From Chloroflexi bacterium OLB14 (lineage in GTDB: Bacteria; Chloroflexota; Anaerolineae; Anaerolineales; Villigracilaceae), in the NCBI GenBank assembly GCA_001567105.1, contig LMZR01000010.1, positions 1 through 38,314 on the forward strand: a stretch of DNA of 38,314 nucleotides, written 5' to 3'. The notes beneath the pieces were generated by a model that ran no database searches, was not told the DNA's origin, and worked only from the letters and a program-made list of their open reading frames with translations. Position numbers and translations under genes: made by a program. Positions 7,883 through 15,439 of this stretch are shown piece by piece. Numbering within the stretch: the first letter of the stretch is position 1; every line of letters begins with the position of its first letter.

Positions 7883-9073
7883 TTACTTAATCAGAATACC
7901 CGTTACCCAAAGCATTAACATGCCAACTAGCACGCCACTGAAAATCATTATGGGGACAGATTGTTTTTCATTATCTTTTTGAATCATCTTCCAAATTTCA
8001 ACAGCCACTTGGAAGATTGCGCCTGTGCCAATAGCAAGGAATAACACTGCTAAAAATGGGGAAGGAGTGAATCCACCAATCCATGCGCCGAGAATGGCAG
8101 GTGCACCGCCGATTAATCCCAACCATGCTAATTGACCAAGACTAGGTTTATCTTTCAATATCGGCGCAATGATTCCCAAACCTTCGGTGATGTTTTGGAT
8201 GATGAAGCCGACAACAAGAAAAGTGCCTAATGCAATTTCGCCAACGTTATATGCCGCGCCAATTGCCAGCCCTTCACCTAAATTATGAATGCCAATGCCT
8301 AAAGCAATTTTCCATGCAATAGATAATCTTGATGAGGATTCGCTTCTATCATTTGAACCCATTTTGCCGACCATATCTAACAGCATGTATGATGCAACTG
8401 CGCCGATGCCAATTAATCCGATACCTTGATATGCGCCTGCTAACTCTGCCGATTCTTCAAAGGCTTCGTTGACAGTATCAATGCCTAAATAAAGAAGCAA
8501 GCCGACAGTGATTGCTAAAATAAAAGTCATCCATTTTTTATCAAGTGTGCGTAAAGCAGGCAACCAGAAAATTCCTAAGAAGATTGGAATCACGCCCACA
8601 TATAAACCGATCAATGTAAAACTCCAAAAAGTTTTTGCTTTGGGTTCAGGTGTGACGAATGCTACAGGAATTTCAACATCAAATGGCACAGCGTTGCTGG
8701 TAAAAATTCGCGCGGCGTATGCTTCGCCTTCCGTCCATGAATATTCAATTTCAATCGTCGCTTTACTTAAGCGCGGAATATTTGCAGAGGGTGAAACTGT
8801 AAATGGCATAACTGCTTCGTTGATGATGATAGATGCAACTGTTAATTCTTCAGGTCCAGTATTTTGCACATATAGCTTGATGTGATCTACATCCAACTCA
8901 TAACGCTCGACAGTTAAATTTTCAATTGGAACTGGTGACTCTAAATCAAGACCGCCGCCAGTTTGCAGGAACAGGAAAATAACTCCAGCCAAAAGAAGGA
9001 TGGGGAGCAGAAGCAGGATGAAGGTCTGGAAAGTGAAGCGGTTCTTTATCTCAGGGGAAGTTTGGTTCGTCAT
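7883..9073 (-). CDS. ZIP-family (GufA-like) metal transporter with N-terminal beta domain
   Basis: 396 aa. One membrane anchor (about 17-37) leads into a beta-rich domain of about 100 residues (45-145), probably extracytoplasmic. An eight-helix ZIP unit follows. The TM4 motif HNLGEGLAIG (263-272) and TM5 motif QNITEGLGI (293-301) form the binuclear metal site; Gln at 293 in place of His is seen in GufA-type members. ZIP proteins import Zn2+, Fe2+ or Mn2+ into the cytoplasm. Its ATG lies 4 nt after the multicopper-oxidase stop codon and its GGAG sits inside that gene, so the two are translationally linked. The N-terminal domain has no family I recognise and may dock the oxidase. Confidence 0.88.
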   Translation of the reverse strand: MTNQTSPEIKNRFTFQTFILLLLPILLLAGVIFLFLQTGGGLDLESPVPIENLTVERYELDVDHIKLYVQNTGPEELTVASIIINEAVMPFTVSPSANIPRLSKATIEIEYSWTEGEAYAARIFTSNAVPFDVEIPVAFVTPEPKAKTFWSFTLIGLYVGVIPIFLGIFWLPALRTLDKKWMTFILAITVGLLLYLGIDTVNEAFEESAELAGAYQGIGLIGIGAVASYMLLDMVGKMGSNDRSESSSRLSIAWKIALGIGIHNLGEGLAIGAAYNVGEIALGTFLVVGFIIQNITEGLGIIAPILKDKPSLGQLAWLGLIGGAPAILGAWIGGFTPSPFLAVLFLAIGTGAIFQVAVEIWKMIQKDNEKQSVPIMIFSGVLVGMLMLWVTGILIK

Positions 9074-9077
9074 CTGA

Positions 9078-10133
9078 TTATTTCTCCGTTACTTCAAACA
9101 TGCCGTTCCAACCGAGTTCTGCAAATTCGGTGACGTGTGCATGGAACATATACATGCCTGGAAATTTATAAGTGAATTCAAGTATGCCGCGCTCGGCTTG
9201 ACCTTGAATAATTGTGTCGGTAAATGTGGATGGCGTGAGACTTGTGCCAGTGGGGTAGTAGTTAAAAAAGTTTGCATGAAGATGAAATGAATTAAGCAAA
9301 TCAAATTCAAGAATGTTGACTAAATAAATGCGAACGCTTTCACCAACTTTAATTTGAATAGGATGATTTTGATAATAAAACGGAATGCCATTGACGGCAT
9401 AAAAATCATTAGCATCATCAAAATCAATATCAATGCCGTGCATCACCATCACCATTTCTTTATCAACTTTTGGGCGACCTTCTTTTGGATCAATAATAAA
9501 TGCGCCATATAAACCTTTAGCAATGTGACGTGCTAATGGAAACACATGACAATGATAAAGATGTAAACCATAAGGCTCAGCATCAAATTCATAAATAAAT
9601 TCTTCGCCTGGTTGCACCATGCCACCTGCACCTGTGCCTGGCACGCCATCCATTTCGCCAGAATGATACCCATGAAAGTGCATCGAGTGCGGATGACTAC
9701 TTCCATTTACAAAACGAACGCGAATTCGATCACCTTCTGTTGCTCGCAATGTGGGACCAGGTATTCTGCCGTTATACGTCCATGCTGGAAATTCAATGCC
9801 TGGCACAACTTCAATATTTTTATTAATCACAACTACTTCATATTCGCGTAATGTTTGTCCGTTTGGTAATGTTGAAACTTTGCCATAATCAAAGTCATAT
9901 AAAATTTCGCCAGGGTTGAAACCATTTTTTTCATGGTCAACATCACCTGCACCTGGTAAACCATGTCCGTTATGTCCGCCATCTTGATGATTCGTTGATA
10001 ACGGTGTTGATGTTTCGTTATTATGATTATGTGAAGCATGAACGTTGTTATATGCAACTACACCACCTGCGGCAGATAACAAACCGAAGCCACCAAGTTT
10101 TAATACATCTCTGCGTGAAAGTTTTTGATTCAT
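9078..10133 (-). CDS. Tat-exported two-domain multicopper oxidase
   Basis: 351 aa from the ATG at 10133, which is 10 nt after GGAG; the ATG at 10142 is too close to the SD. The twin-arginine signal is SRRDVLKLGGFGLLSAAGGV. A His/Asp-rich linker (about 34-68) may bind metal. Domain 1 has HPHSMHFHG and LYHCHVF with the type-1 Cys195. Domain 2 has SFHLHANFF and MFHAHVTEF but no type-1 Cys. A single type-1 site in domain 1 resembles type C two-domain oxidases and trimeric nitrite-reductase-like proteins. The axial ligand position (HIAKGL) is Leu rather than Met, typical of higher-potential copper. A role in metal oxidation (Cu+, Fe2+ or Mn2+) is inferred from its linkage to ZIP, Nramp and MntR. 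Confidence 0.88.
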   Translation of the reverse strand: MNQKLSRRDVLKLGGFGLLSAAGGVVAYNNVHASHNHNNETSTPLSTNHQDGGHNGHGLPGAGDVDHEKNGFNPGEILYDFDYGKVSTLPNGQTLREYEVVVINKNIEVVPGIEFPAWTYNGRIPGPTLRATEGDRIRVRFVNGSSHPHSMHFHGYHSGEMDGVPGTGAGGMVQPGEEFIYEFDAEPYGLHLYHCHVFPLARHIAKGLYGAFIIDPKEGRPKVDKEMVMVMHGIDIDFDDANDFYAVNGIPFYYQNHPIQIKVGESVRIYLVNILEFDLLNSFHLHANFFNYYPTGTSLTPSTFTDTIIQGQAERGILEFTYKFPGMYMFHAHVTEFAELGWNGMFEVTEK

Positions 10134-10151
10134 AATTATCATTCTCCATTA

Positions 10152-10558
10152 TCAATTGTTTAACGCACCTTCATTAATCCATTGTCTTATCAATTCAATT
10201 TCTTGAGCAGTTAAATCTGCGCCACGTTTTTGGCATTTCACCACTTTTCAACTTTTTCAAACAACAAACTATTGTTTGCATCACCAGCCACAATCACAAC
10301 TCCGTTTTGTGAACCTTGCATTAATGCTTGATAGGATTCCATGCTCAAGCCTTCACTTGGAAATTTTCCACCATGACATTTAACACAACGCCTCTCAACT
10401 AGCGGATAGATGTCTCTGCTAAAACTAACATTTTCCACGCTGACAATTTGTGCACTCGGTTGTGAGGCATTGACGATAGACATTGTTTGATTTTGAATCA
10501 GTAAAAATGCAGTAACTAAAAAAGTGACGGTTAGGATAAAGATTATGTGTTTTTTCAT
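10152..10558 (-). CDS. Exported mono-haem c-type cytochrome domain protein (two frameshifts)
   Basis: A signal peptide (1-25) precedes SFSRDIYPLVERRCVKCHGG, a haem-c site (CVKCH) of the kind found in planctomycete/Chloroflexota cytochrome domains. The open frame stops early at 10238. Removing one A in the run at 10245-10248 and one in 10227-10231 gives SGEMPKRGADLTAQEIELIR, then QWINEGALNN and a TGA at 10152. That is the normal C-terminal part of this domain and gives 134 aa with whole codons. The indels lie in A4 and A5 runs, so a consensus error is likelier than a dead gene. It sits 18 bp before the multicopper oxidase and may be its electron partner. Confidence 0.82.
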
Positions 10559-10567
10559 ATTGTCTCT

Positions 10568-11038
10568 CTATTGATAATTAAAATTATTCCTGATTAATTT
10601 CTTCCAACGTCTTTGACGATGCCAAAAGAAAATATTGGCGAACAACCAAACGAAAAATGTTAGAACACCTGCTTGCACTTCTACTTCATCGGCATATAAA
10701 GTTTTTTCAGCATTGACTTTATCTACGGTGATGAGGTGTCTCCATGTTTTGATGAGTTCTCCGCGCCCATCATCTAATATGCTGAATTGATGTTGTTTTT
10801 GTTCATGTTCTGGCGGAGGTTTGATTCCGATAATTTGTTTTCCAAACGGTAACAAGCCAAAGAGTTTCATGTCTACAATGTATTCGCCTGTTTGCCAAAG
10901 TTCTGTAAAAGGAGTTTCGCGAGCGGGGATAAATTTAATCAGCGGACTACCAACATAATGAAGCAATTTTGTTTTTTGTACTTCCTGCCAAGCCAATTCA
11001 GGTTTGATAGGAAAGATAGAAGATATTTTTACTTGCAT
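10568..11038 (-). CDS. SRPBCC-like protein with C-terminal hydrophobic segment
   Basis: 156 aa. The N-terminus (VKISSIFPIKPELAWQEVQK) looks like a polyketide-cyclase/START-type (SRPBCC) helix-grip fold that binds hydrophobic ligands. Near the C-terminus is one hydrophobic stretch (about 123-141), then a basic RQRRWKK tail, suggesting membrane association. It lies between the ICMT-like methyltransferase (2-bp gap) and the cytochrome (9-bp gap) and is surely part of that operon. Function is unknown; the fold assignment is moderately sure. Confidence 0.65.
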   Translation of the reverse strand: MQVKISSIFPIKPELAWQEVQKTKLLHYVGSPLIKFIPARETPFTELWQTGEYIVDMKLFGLLPFGKQIIGIKPPPEHEQKQHQFSILDDGRGELIKTWRHLITVDKVNAEKTLYADEVEVQAGVLTFFVWLFANIFFWHRQRRWKKLIRNNFNYQ

Positions 11039-11040
11039 AA

Positions 11041-11634
11041 CTAAAATAGTTTTGGCAAAAATCTGCCAGTGCGTTTCATATATTCACGATATTCATCGCC
11101 AAATTTTTCGATCAAGTTGGCTTCTTCTTTTGGTGTGCGAATTGCCATGATGATAAATACTAAAATACCCATCAATGCGATAAACCAGTTATCAGCCATC
11201 ATGCCAAATGAAATAAATAAGGAAGTACCAAATGTATACAGTGGATGACGAATATATTTATAAATTCCATTTGTAACGAGTTTATGTTCTTTGCGTGTGG
11301 CACTGGTGGGTGAGATGCTATTGCCAATGCTACTGAATAACCAATAAACACCAAATACACCAACAACTCCAGCTCCAACCCCAAACCAACGCACCCATTC
11401 TGGTAAACCAATTTTTGACCAACTCATCCATGCAGGGTTAATCAAATATACAAAGGGACTGAGCCAAAGAATCAGCCCACCAATTTTGATGATGTTCATC
11501 ATCACAGAGCCATCCACTTTGCGAGGTATTTTTTCGCCAGTTTCTTTATCCGCTTTCATGCGGAAATAAAATGAAATGCTCATGCCTGTCAGCAATATCA
11601 CTGCGGCTAAAATACGGAAAATATTTTCGTTCAT
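11041..11634 (-). CDS. ICMT/phospholipid-methyltransferase-like membrane protein
   Basis: 197 aa from the ATG at 11634, which has AGGA upstream. A longer frame from 11700 would start inside a palindromic repeat and is rejected. There are about five membrane helices. The signature GIYKYIRHPLYTF and the C-terminal EEANLIEKFGDEYREYMKRT-GRFLP match the isoprenylcysteine O-methyltransferase / NnrU-like family, whose RHPxY and E-x-x-L-x-x-x-F-G-x-x-Y residues bind SAM. Bacterial members methylate small molecules, lipids or are uncharacterised. It heads the ICMT-SRPBCC-cytochrome-oxidase-ZIP run. The substrate is unknown. Confidence 0.85.
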   Translation of the reverse strand: MNENIFRILAAVILLTGMSISFYFRMKADKETGEKIPRKVDGSVMMNIIKIGGLILWLSPFVYLINPAWMSWSKIGLPEWVRWFGVGAGVVGVFGVYWLFSSIGNSISPTSATRKEHKLVTNGIYKYIRHPLYTFGTSLFISFGMMADNWFIALMGILVFIIMAIRTPKEEANLIEKFGDEYREYMKRTGRFLPKLF

Positions 11635-11656
11635 TATTTTTATTCCTTTTCTATTC

Positions 11657-11776
11657 GGTGGTCGAGTAGGGCGATGTTCTTTCGCCCGTATCGAGACCAC
11701 CTGTAAATATTACTCTTTCAATTTATTGATGGTCTCGATACGCCACAAAGAACAAGAGCGTGGCTACTCGACCATC
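11657..11776. repeat. REPIN-like element: two palindromic REP units in inverted order
   Basis: Hairpin one has arms at 11657-11673 (GGTGGTCGAGTAGGGCG) and 11683-11701. Hairpin two has arms at 11728-11746 (GATGGTCTCGATACGCCAC) and 11760-11776. Both share the GGTCGAGTA / TATCGAGACC core in opposite orientation, so the pair forms a larger inverted repeat. A second pair occurs at 36116-36283. It fills the gap between the mntR-like gene and the ICMT gene. Confidence 0.8.
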
Positions 11777-11782
11777 GAGATT

Positions 11783-12445
11783 TTATTTTTCCTCAACAAA
11801 AATTTTGCTGGTGATACTTAATCCAAGCACATGATTCTTTTTGCCAACCTTGATAGTTAAGTTATGGTCAAAAGGAGAATAGTCGGTTACTTCAATCATA
11901 GTGTTGGGCGTTAATCCAAGCTCATCTAAGTGACGAAGTAAATCAGCATCCGCGCCTTTGATGCACAAAATTTTTCCAGTTTGATTTTTTCGCAAAGCAG
12001 AAAGCGGCGTTGAATCATCCAGTGGCATTTTCAAATCTGCTGTTGGGATTAATTCACCATGTGGGTCACGAGTCGGATGATCTAATGCGGCGGCGATGCG
12101 TCTTTCAAAATCTTCTGAGATGACGTGTTCGAGTCGCTCGGCTTCTTCATGCACTTCATCCCAAGAATATCCAAGCGTTTGCACCAGCCATGTTTCCAGT
12201 AAACGATGATGGCGAATCACTTCAAGTGCGGCTTTTTTACCTGCTGAAGTTAACGTCACGCCTTGATGTTTTTGATATTCAATCAAGGCTGGTTTTTCGC
12301 TTGCTAATTTTTGAATCATGCCTGTCACTGATGCAGGCTTGATGTTCAACTCACGCGCTAAATCATTTGTGCTAGCAGGTGAGCCGTTTTCAGTCAGCTC
12401 ATAAATTTGTTTAAGATAGTCTTGAATTGAAGTAGATGGTTTCAT
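11783..12445 (-). CDS. DtxR/MntR-family metal-dependent transcriptional regulator
   Basis: 220 aa. A winged HTH (about 1-70, with DLARELNIKPASVTGMIQKL) is followed by a dimerisation/metal domain (HH79-80, EEAERLEHVIS 100-110) and a C-terminal FeoA/SH3-like domain (about 147-218). In the EAERLEH stretch Glu103 occupies the position of Cys102 in DtxR and Glu99 in MntR, which favours Mn2+ selectivity. The ATG overlaps the stop codon of the DUF6796-like gene by 4 nt, so they are coupled. It probably represses or activates Mn/Fe uptake genes such as the nearby Nramp, and itself through the operator at 13147. Confidence 0.92.
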   Translation of the reverse strand: MKPSTSIQDYLKQIYELTENGSPASTNDLARELNIKPASVTGMIQKLASEKPALIEYQKHQGVTLTSAGKKAALEVIRHHRLLETWLVQTLGYSWDEVHEEAERLEHVISEDFERRIAAALDHPTRDPHGELIPTADLKMPLDDSTPLSALRKNQTGKILCIKGADADLLRHLDELGLTPNTMIEVTDYSPFDHNLTIKVGKKNHVLGLSITSKIFVEEK

Positions 12446-13130
12446 TTAATATTCCATAACGAAATAGTGGTGCAAATAAAAAATGCAATGTAGGCAATAT
12501 TGAATCCTGCGCCTTCAGTCCATGTCACAATAAACTTTGGTAACACTTTTTTGATGATTAACCATGCGATTGTGAGCGTGACTGGGTTGATATAAATCAT
12601 CCAACTTGGGAAGGAAGTACTTCCAGTGGCAACCAGAACTGAAAAGAAAACAGAAGCAACTAAAATCATGAAAAGAAGCGGTGCATAAGAAATGATCAAA
12701 ACTTTTTGTGGCGTTCAATCATCTTGACAATCACATCTTGTGATTTTTCATCAACTTGATTTAATGCTTGCACATATTCGCCCATGTAATAAAAAGTTCC
12801 ATGAACAAAAGCCCCGATGATAGATGCGCATCCAAACAAGCTGATAGTTGCTAGCACACCTGATTCATTTGCTCCGCCCAAGCCTTGATAAATTTGCCAA
12901 TAACCTGCAACAACCAATGGAGTTCCAAACACACCAAGCAATGCGCCCCAAATCATTCTGCTAGGGGAGATCACAACCATTTTTTCTGCATCAGATAATA
13001 ATTTTGCAAATGGTTTTAGTTTTGGATAATCATCAAGATTTATATTGCTGGCTAATAAAAGCACATCACCAACCGCATAAATAAATGCACCGATGATGGC
13101 GAGAATGCCCGTGAGTTGAATTGCTGTCAT
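12442..13130 (-). CDS. DUF6796-like six-helix membrane protein (frameshifted)
   Basis: Two adjoining frames make one protein. The first (13130 to 12696) has three membrane helices and ends KMIERHKKF. The second opens at a TTG (12699) with IISYAPLLFMILVASVFFSV and three more helices. Adding one A to the A5 run at 12703-12707 joins them as ERHKKVLIISYAPLL, 229 aa, with exact codon count. This looks like a DUF6796-family integral membrane protein of unknown function. It is the promoter-proximal gene of the mntR-like operon, so a role in metal homeostasis is plausible. Translation of two separate halves by TTG coupling is the alternative. Confidence 0.7.
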
Positions 13131-13146
13131 TTTCTTTTTCCTGTAA

Positions 13147-13196
13147 AATTTAGTCTTGCCTAAATTATTTTATACCCTGCACCTAAAATTTGTCAA
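13147..13196 (-). promoter_or_regulatory. Promoter and MntR/DtxR-type operator of the DUF6796-mntR operon
   Basis: On the minus strand: TTGACA (13191-13196), a 16-bp spacer and TATAAA (13169-13174). It is followed by AATTTAGGCAAGACTAAATT (13147-13166), a 7-bp perfect inverted repeat. Its core TTTAGGCAAGaCTAAA differs by one base from a symmetric TTTAGGCnnGCCTAAA box typical of MntR/DtxR regulators. The operator covers the start point, which suits metal-dependent autorepression. Confidence 0.75.
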
Positions 13197-13199
13197 GTA

Positions 13200-13500
13200 G
13201 ATTTTTTTACTGACCGTTCTTGCGTGTAGCCAAATCAGAATGATGTTGTATTTATTCAAGTCATGTGAGCTAAGTTTTTTACTAAACAACTTGTTAATCA
13301 CATCACCTTATGTTTTAGGAATATTTTAAGCCTGCAAATCTTGTCAGTGGGGGGATTTATGGAATAATAGATTTATCTCACTTATGGGTGAGTGCGTCGC
13401 ACCAAGTGTTAAGATGAATCTTGTTAATCAGAAAAATCCGAATTGCAACATCATTTGATTAATAGAAATGCGACGCACCCTTTGCGGAATTAGGAGTTGC
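13200..13500. other. Intergenic region without a gene; contains TGCGTCGCA repeats
   Basis: No convincing ORF. Near its right end GGGTGAGTGCGTCGCACC (from 13386) and ATGCGACGCACCC (from 13468) are inverted relative copies of a palindromic TGCGTCGCA core, which recurs as AGTGCGACGCGCCC near 37938. TTGTCA with TAATAG about 18 bp downstream (around 13340-13370) is a weak candidate promoter for the ATP-grasp gene. Confidence 0.4.
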
Positions 13501-13503
13501 TCT

Positions 13504-14481
13504 ATGCGCGTGTGTGTTCTTTCGGATGAAGAAATTTCAAATTTTAATCCTGCGCCATATCTAAAAGATTATGAGTGGGAAATGGTCACCATGACTGCGC
13601 CAGTGAAAGAAAAAATAAAAGCATTGGCGGAAAGTAAAAAGTACGATGTCTTCATCAATATTTGCGAAGGTTACGAATTTGAATATGAAGATGACGATGA
13701 AGAAGACGATACAAGCTATGAAGCTATTGAGGTTGTGCAAGCCCTAGAAGAATTAAATCTACCCTTTACAGGCGCTGACTCAAGTTGTTTTGACCCAACG
13801 CGTGAAGAAATGCAAGCTAAAGCGGATGCGCATGGCATTGGCTTTGCAAAAGGCTATCGCGTTCACAGCGTAGAAGAAGCAAAAAAATTAGTTAATACTT
13901 TACGTTTTCCTGTTATGGTCAAACACCCCAAAAGTTATGGCAGTACAGGCATGATCAAAGAGTCGCGTTGTGATTCGATTGAAGCCGTATTAACACAAGT
14001 CGAAAGAGTGTGTGCTTTATTCGGTGCGGCACGCATGGAAGAATTTATTATCGGCAGAGAGTTCAATGTTTTGATTGTTGAAAACCCTGATGATGTTAAC
14101 AATCCGATTCCATACCCGCCAACGGAATTGATATTTCCACCTGGCGAAGAATTTTGGCATACAGTTGTGAAGTGGGATACTTCGCTTCCTTTCAACTTTC
14201 AGCGGGTTACTGAACCTGATTTGATTCCTCGCTTACAAGATATTGGCGTGTGCATGTTTAAGGCGATGGGCATCAGTGGTTATGGACGTTGTGATGTGCG
14301 TATGAATGAAAATGGTGAATTATTTATTTTGGAAATTAATCCTAATCCTGCCATTATGCTCAAGCCCGAGGAGTTTGGCCCAGCCGATTTTATGATTTTG
14401 TATGACGAAGCAGGCTATAAAGGTTTCTTTGATAGGATTTTCCAAACGGCATTGAAGCATCAAAAGATGAGGGCAAAATAA
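13504..14481 (+). CDS. ATP-grasp ligase, D-alanine-D-alanine-ligase-like
   Basis: 325 aa from the ATG at 13504, eight nt after AGGAG; the longer frame to 13468 lacks an SD. It has an N-terminal pre-ATP-grasp domain (RVCVLSDEEIS) and then ATP-grasp elements: FPVMVKHPKSYGSTGM (ATP-binding Lys and small-loop), EEFIIGREFNV, and metal ligands in GRCDVR and LFILEINPNPAIM. This resembles Ddl-type ligases that join an amino acid or peptide to a carboxylate. An unusual acidic insert EYEDDDEEDD sits near residue 60. A diverged paralogue lies at 15440. There are no biosynthetic neighbours, so the substrate is unknown. Confidence 0.85.
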   Translation: MRVCVLSDEEISNFNPAPYLKDYEWEMVTMTAPVKEKIKALAESKKYDVFINICEGYEFEYEDDDEEDDTSYEAIEVVQALEELNLPFTGADSSCFDPTREEMQAKADAHGIGFAKGYRVHSVEEAKKLVNTLRFPVMVKHPKSYGSTGMIKESRCDSIEAVLTQVERVCALFGAARMEEFIIGREFNVLIVENPDDVNNPIPYPPTELIFPPGEEFWHTVVKWDTSLPFNFQRVTEPDLIPRLQDIGVCMFKAMGISGYGRCDVRMNENGELFILEINPNPAIMLKPEEFGPADFMILYDEAGYKGFFDRIFQTALKHQKMRAK

Positions 14482-14522
14482 AATTTTCTGAAACAGAACC
14501 AACTATCAGCAAGCGTGAGGCG

Positions 14523-14562
14523 AAAAAAAATAGGATGCAGAAAACTGCATCCTATTTTTTTT
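14523..14562. terminator. Bidirectional intrinsic terminator between convergent genes
   Basis: A perfect 18-bp inverted repeat: A8-TAGGATGCAG, loop AAAA, CTGCATCCTA-T8. It provides a U-tract for the ATP-grasp gene on the plus strand and for the lipoprotein gene on the minus strand. Confidence 0.92.
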
Positions 14563-14576
14563 ATTCTGAAAATTTT

Positions 14577-15308
14577 TTATGGTTGGCTGATAATTAGATT
14601 ATCAAAATGACCTTCTGCTAATGGGCTATCTACCTCAAAAGATGTGGCAGTGAAGGCAATTGAGCCAGATGTGGGACCGCTTGAAGTAGTGGTTGCTGAA
14701 CCTGCTAGCTGTCCATTTACTTCAAGGCTTAAATTGCTACCATTACAAGTTGCACGTAATGTGTTTACTTCTGAACCTAAGCGCACTGCATCTGTTAGTG
14801 TCCAATCAACTAATGGCACAGGGGAGGAATTTTCAAATGCTAAGATGGTGTAATACCCATCAAGGCTAATTGCTAGCATATAGCCGTTAATGGAGCCATC
14901 AGAATTTTCTGCCAAACGACAAATGATGCCGAATGCTGCATTGTTGTTAGCTGGACCTGCAACCATTGTTACATCTACTTCAATAACAGAATCGCTAAAT
15001 TGAGCGGTTGACCTACCCCATTGCCACAGGTCGCCAGTGGAACGGACGACATACACACCATTGTTTACCCCAGCGCTACCATCATCACTGCTATAAGATT
15101 CAAAATTTGCATCTGAGCTGAAATCATCTTGTAATAGCACGTTTAGGCTTGGAACGGGTTCATCTGTGAAGATAGGTGGAACGGTGTTGATAGGTGCAAA
15201 TGTAGCGGGTGGGGGATTCTCTGTTGGCACGCCTGTTGTTGGGCAAGCACATGCCAAAGCCACAATTGCTACAATTGCAAAAATAATAGAACGATTTCTT
15301 TTAGTCAT
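14577..15308 (-). CDS. Lipoprotein with concanavalin-A-like (LamG/DUF1080-type) domain
   Basis: 243 aa from the ATG at 15308, which has AAAGGAG upstream. A hydrophobic signal ends in VALAC, a lipobox-like site, so the mature protein is probably lipid-anchored outside the cell. A Pro/Thr-rich linker follows (PTENPPPATFAPINTVPPIF). The rest (about 60-243) is all-beta with FSSDANFESYSSDDGS at the start and GHFDNLIISQP at the end, the layout of a concanavalin-like jelly-roll seen in sugar-binding lipoproteins of Chloroflexota. No catalytic residues are identifiable. It lies between the two ATP-grasp paralogues on the opposite strand. Confidence 0.7.
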   Translation of the reverse strand: MTKRNRSIIFAIVAIVALACACPTTGVPTENPPPATFAPINTVPPIFTDEPVPSLNVLLQDDFSSDANFESYSSDDGSAGVNNGVYVVRSTGDLWQWGRSTAQFSDSVIEVDVTMVAGPANNNAAFGIICRLAENSDGSINGYMLAISLDGYYTILAFENSSPVPLVDWTLTDAVRLGSEVNTLRATCNGSNLSLEVNGQLAGSATTTSSGPTSGSIAFTATSFEVDSPLAEGHFDNLIISQP

Positions 15309-15427
15309 TTCTTCTCCTTTTCTGCATTGTATCAAATAGATATGATTTTTTTTAAGACCCCTTAGTACTACATTTTCGCTTCTTTTTGACCTGCGAGTTG
15401 GTCAATATTTCTGACGATTTTTTTGCT

Positions 15428-15433
15428 TATAAT
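15428..15433 (+). promoter_or_regulatory. TATAAT box giving a probable leaderless mRNA
   Basis: TATAAT ends 6 nt before the ATG at 15440, so transcription should start at or next to the start codon. No Shine-Dalgarno is present. No good -35 is visible at 16-18 bp. Confidence 0.55.
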
Positions 15434-15439
15434 AAATAG

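Noticed and set aside
11635..11700. N-terminal extension of the ICMT-like protein
   Set aside because: It is encoded by the REPIN-like palindrome; the ATG at 11634 has an SD and begins the first membrane helix.
12442..12699. Separate 85-aa membrane protein starting at TTG
   Set aside because: It continues the DUF6796-like protein after a one-base deletion; the six-helix whole is more convincing.
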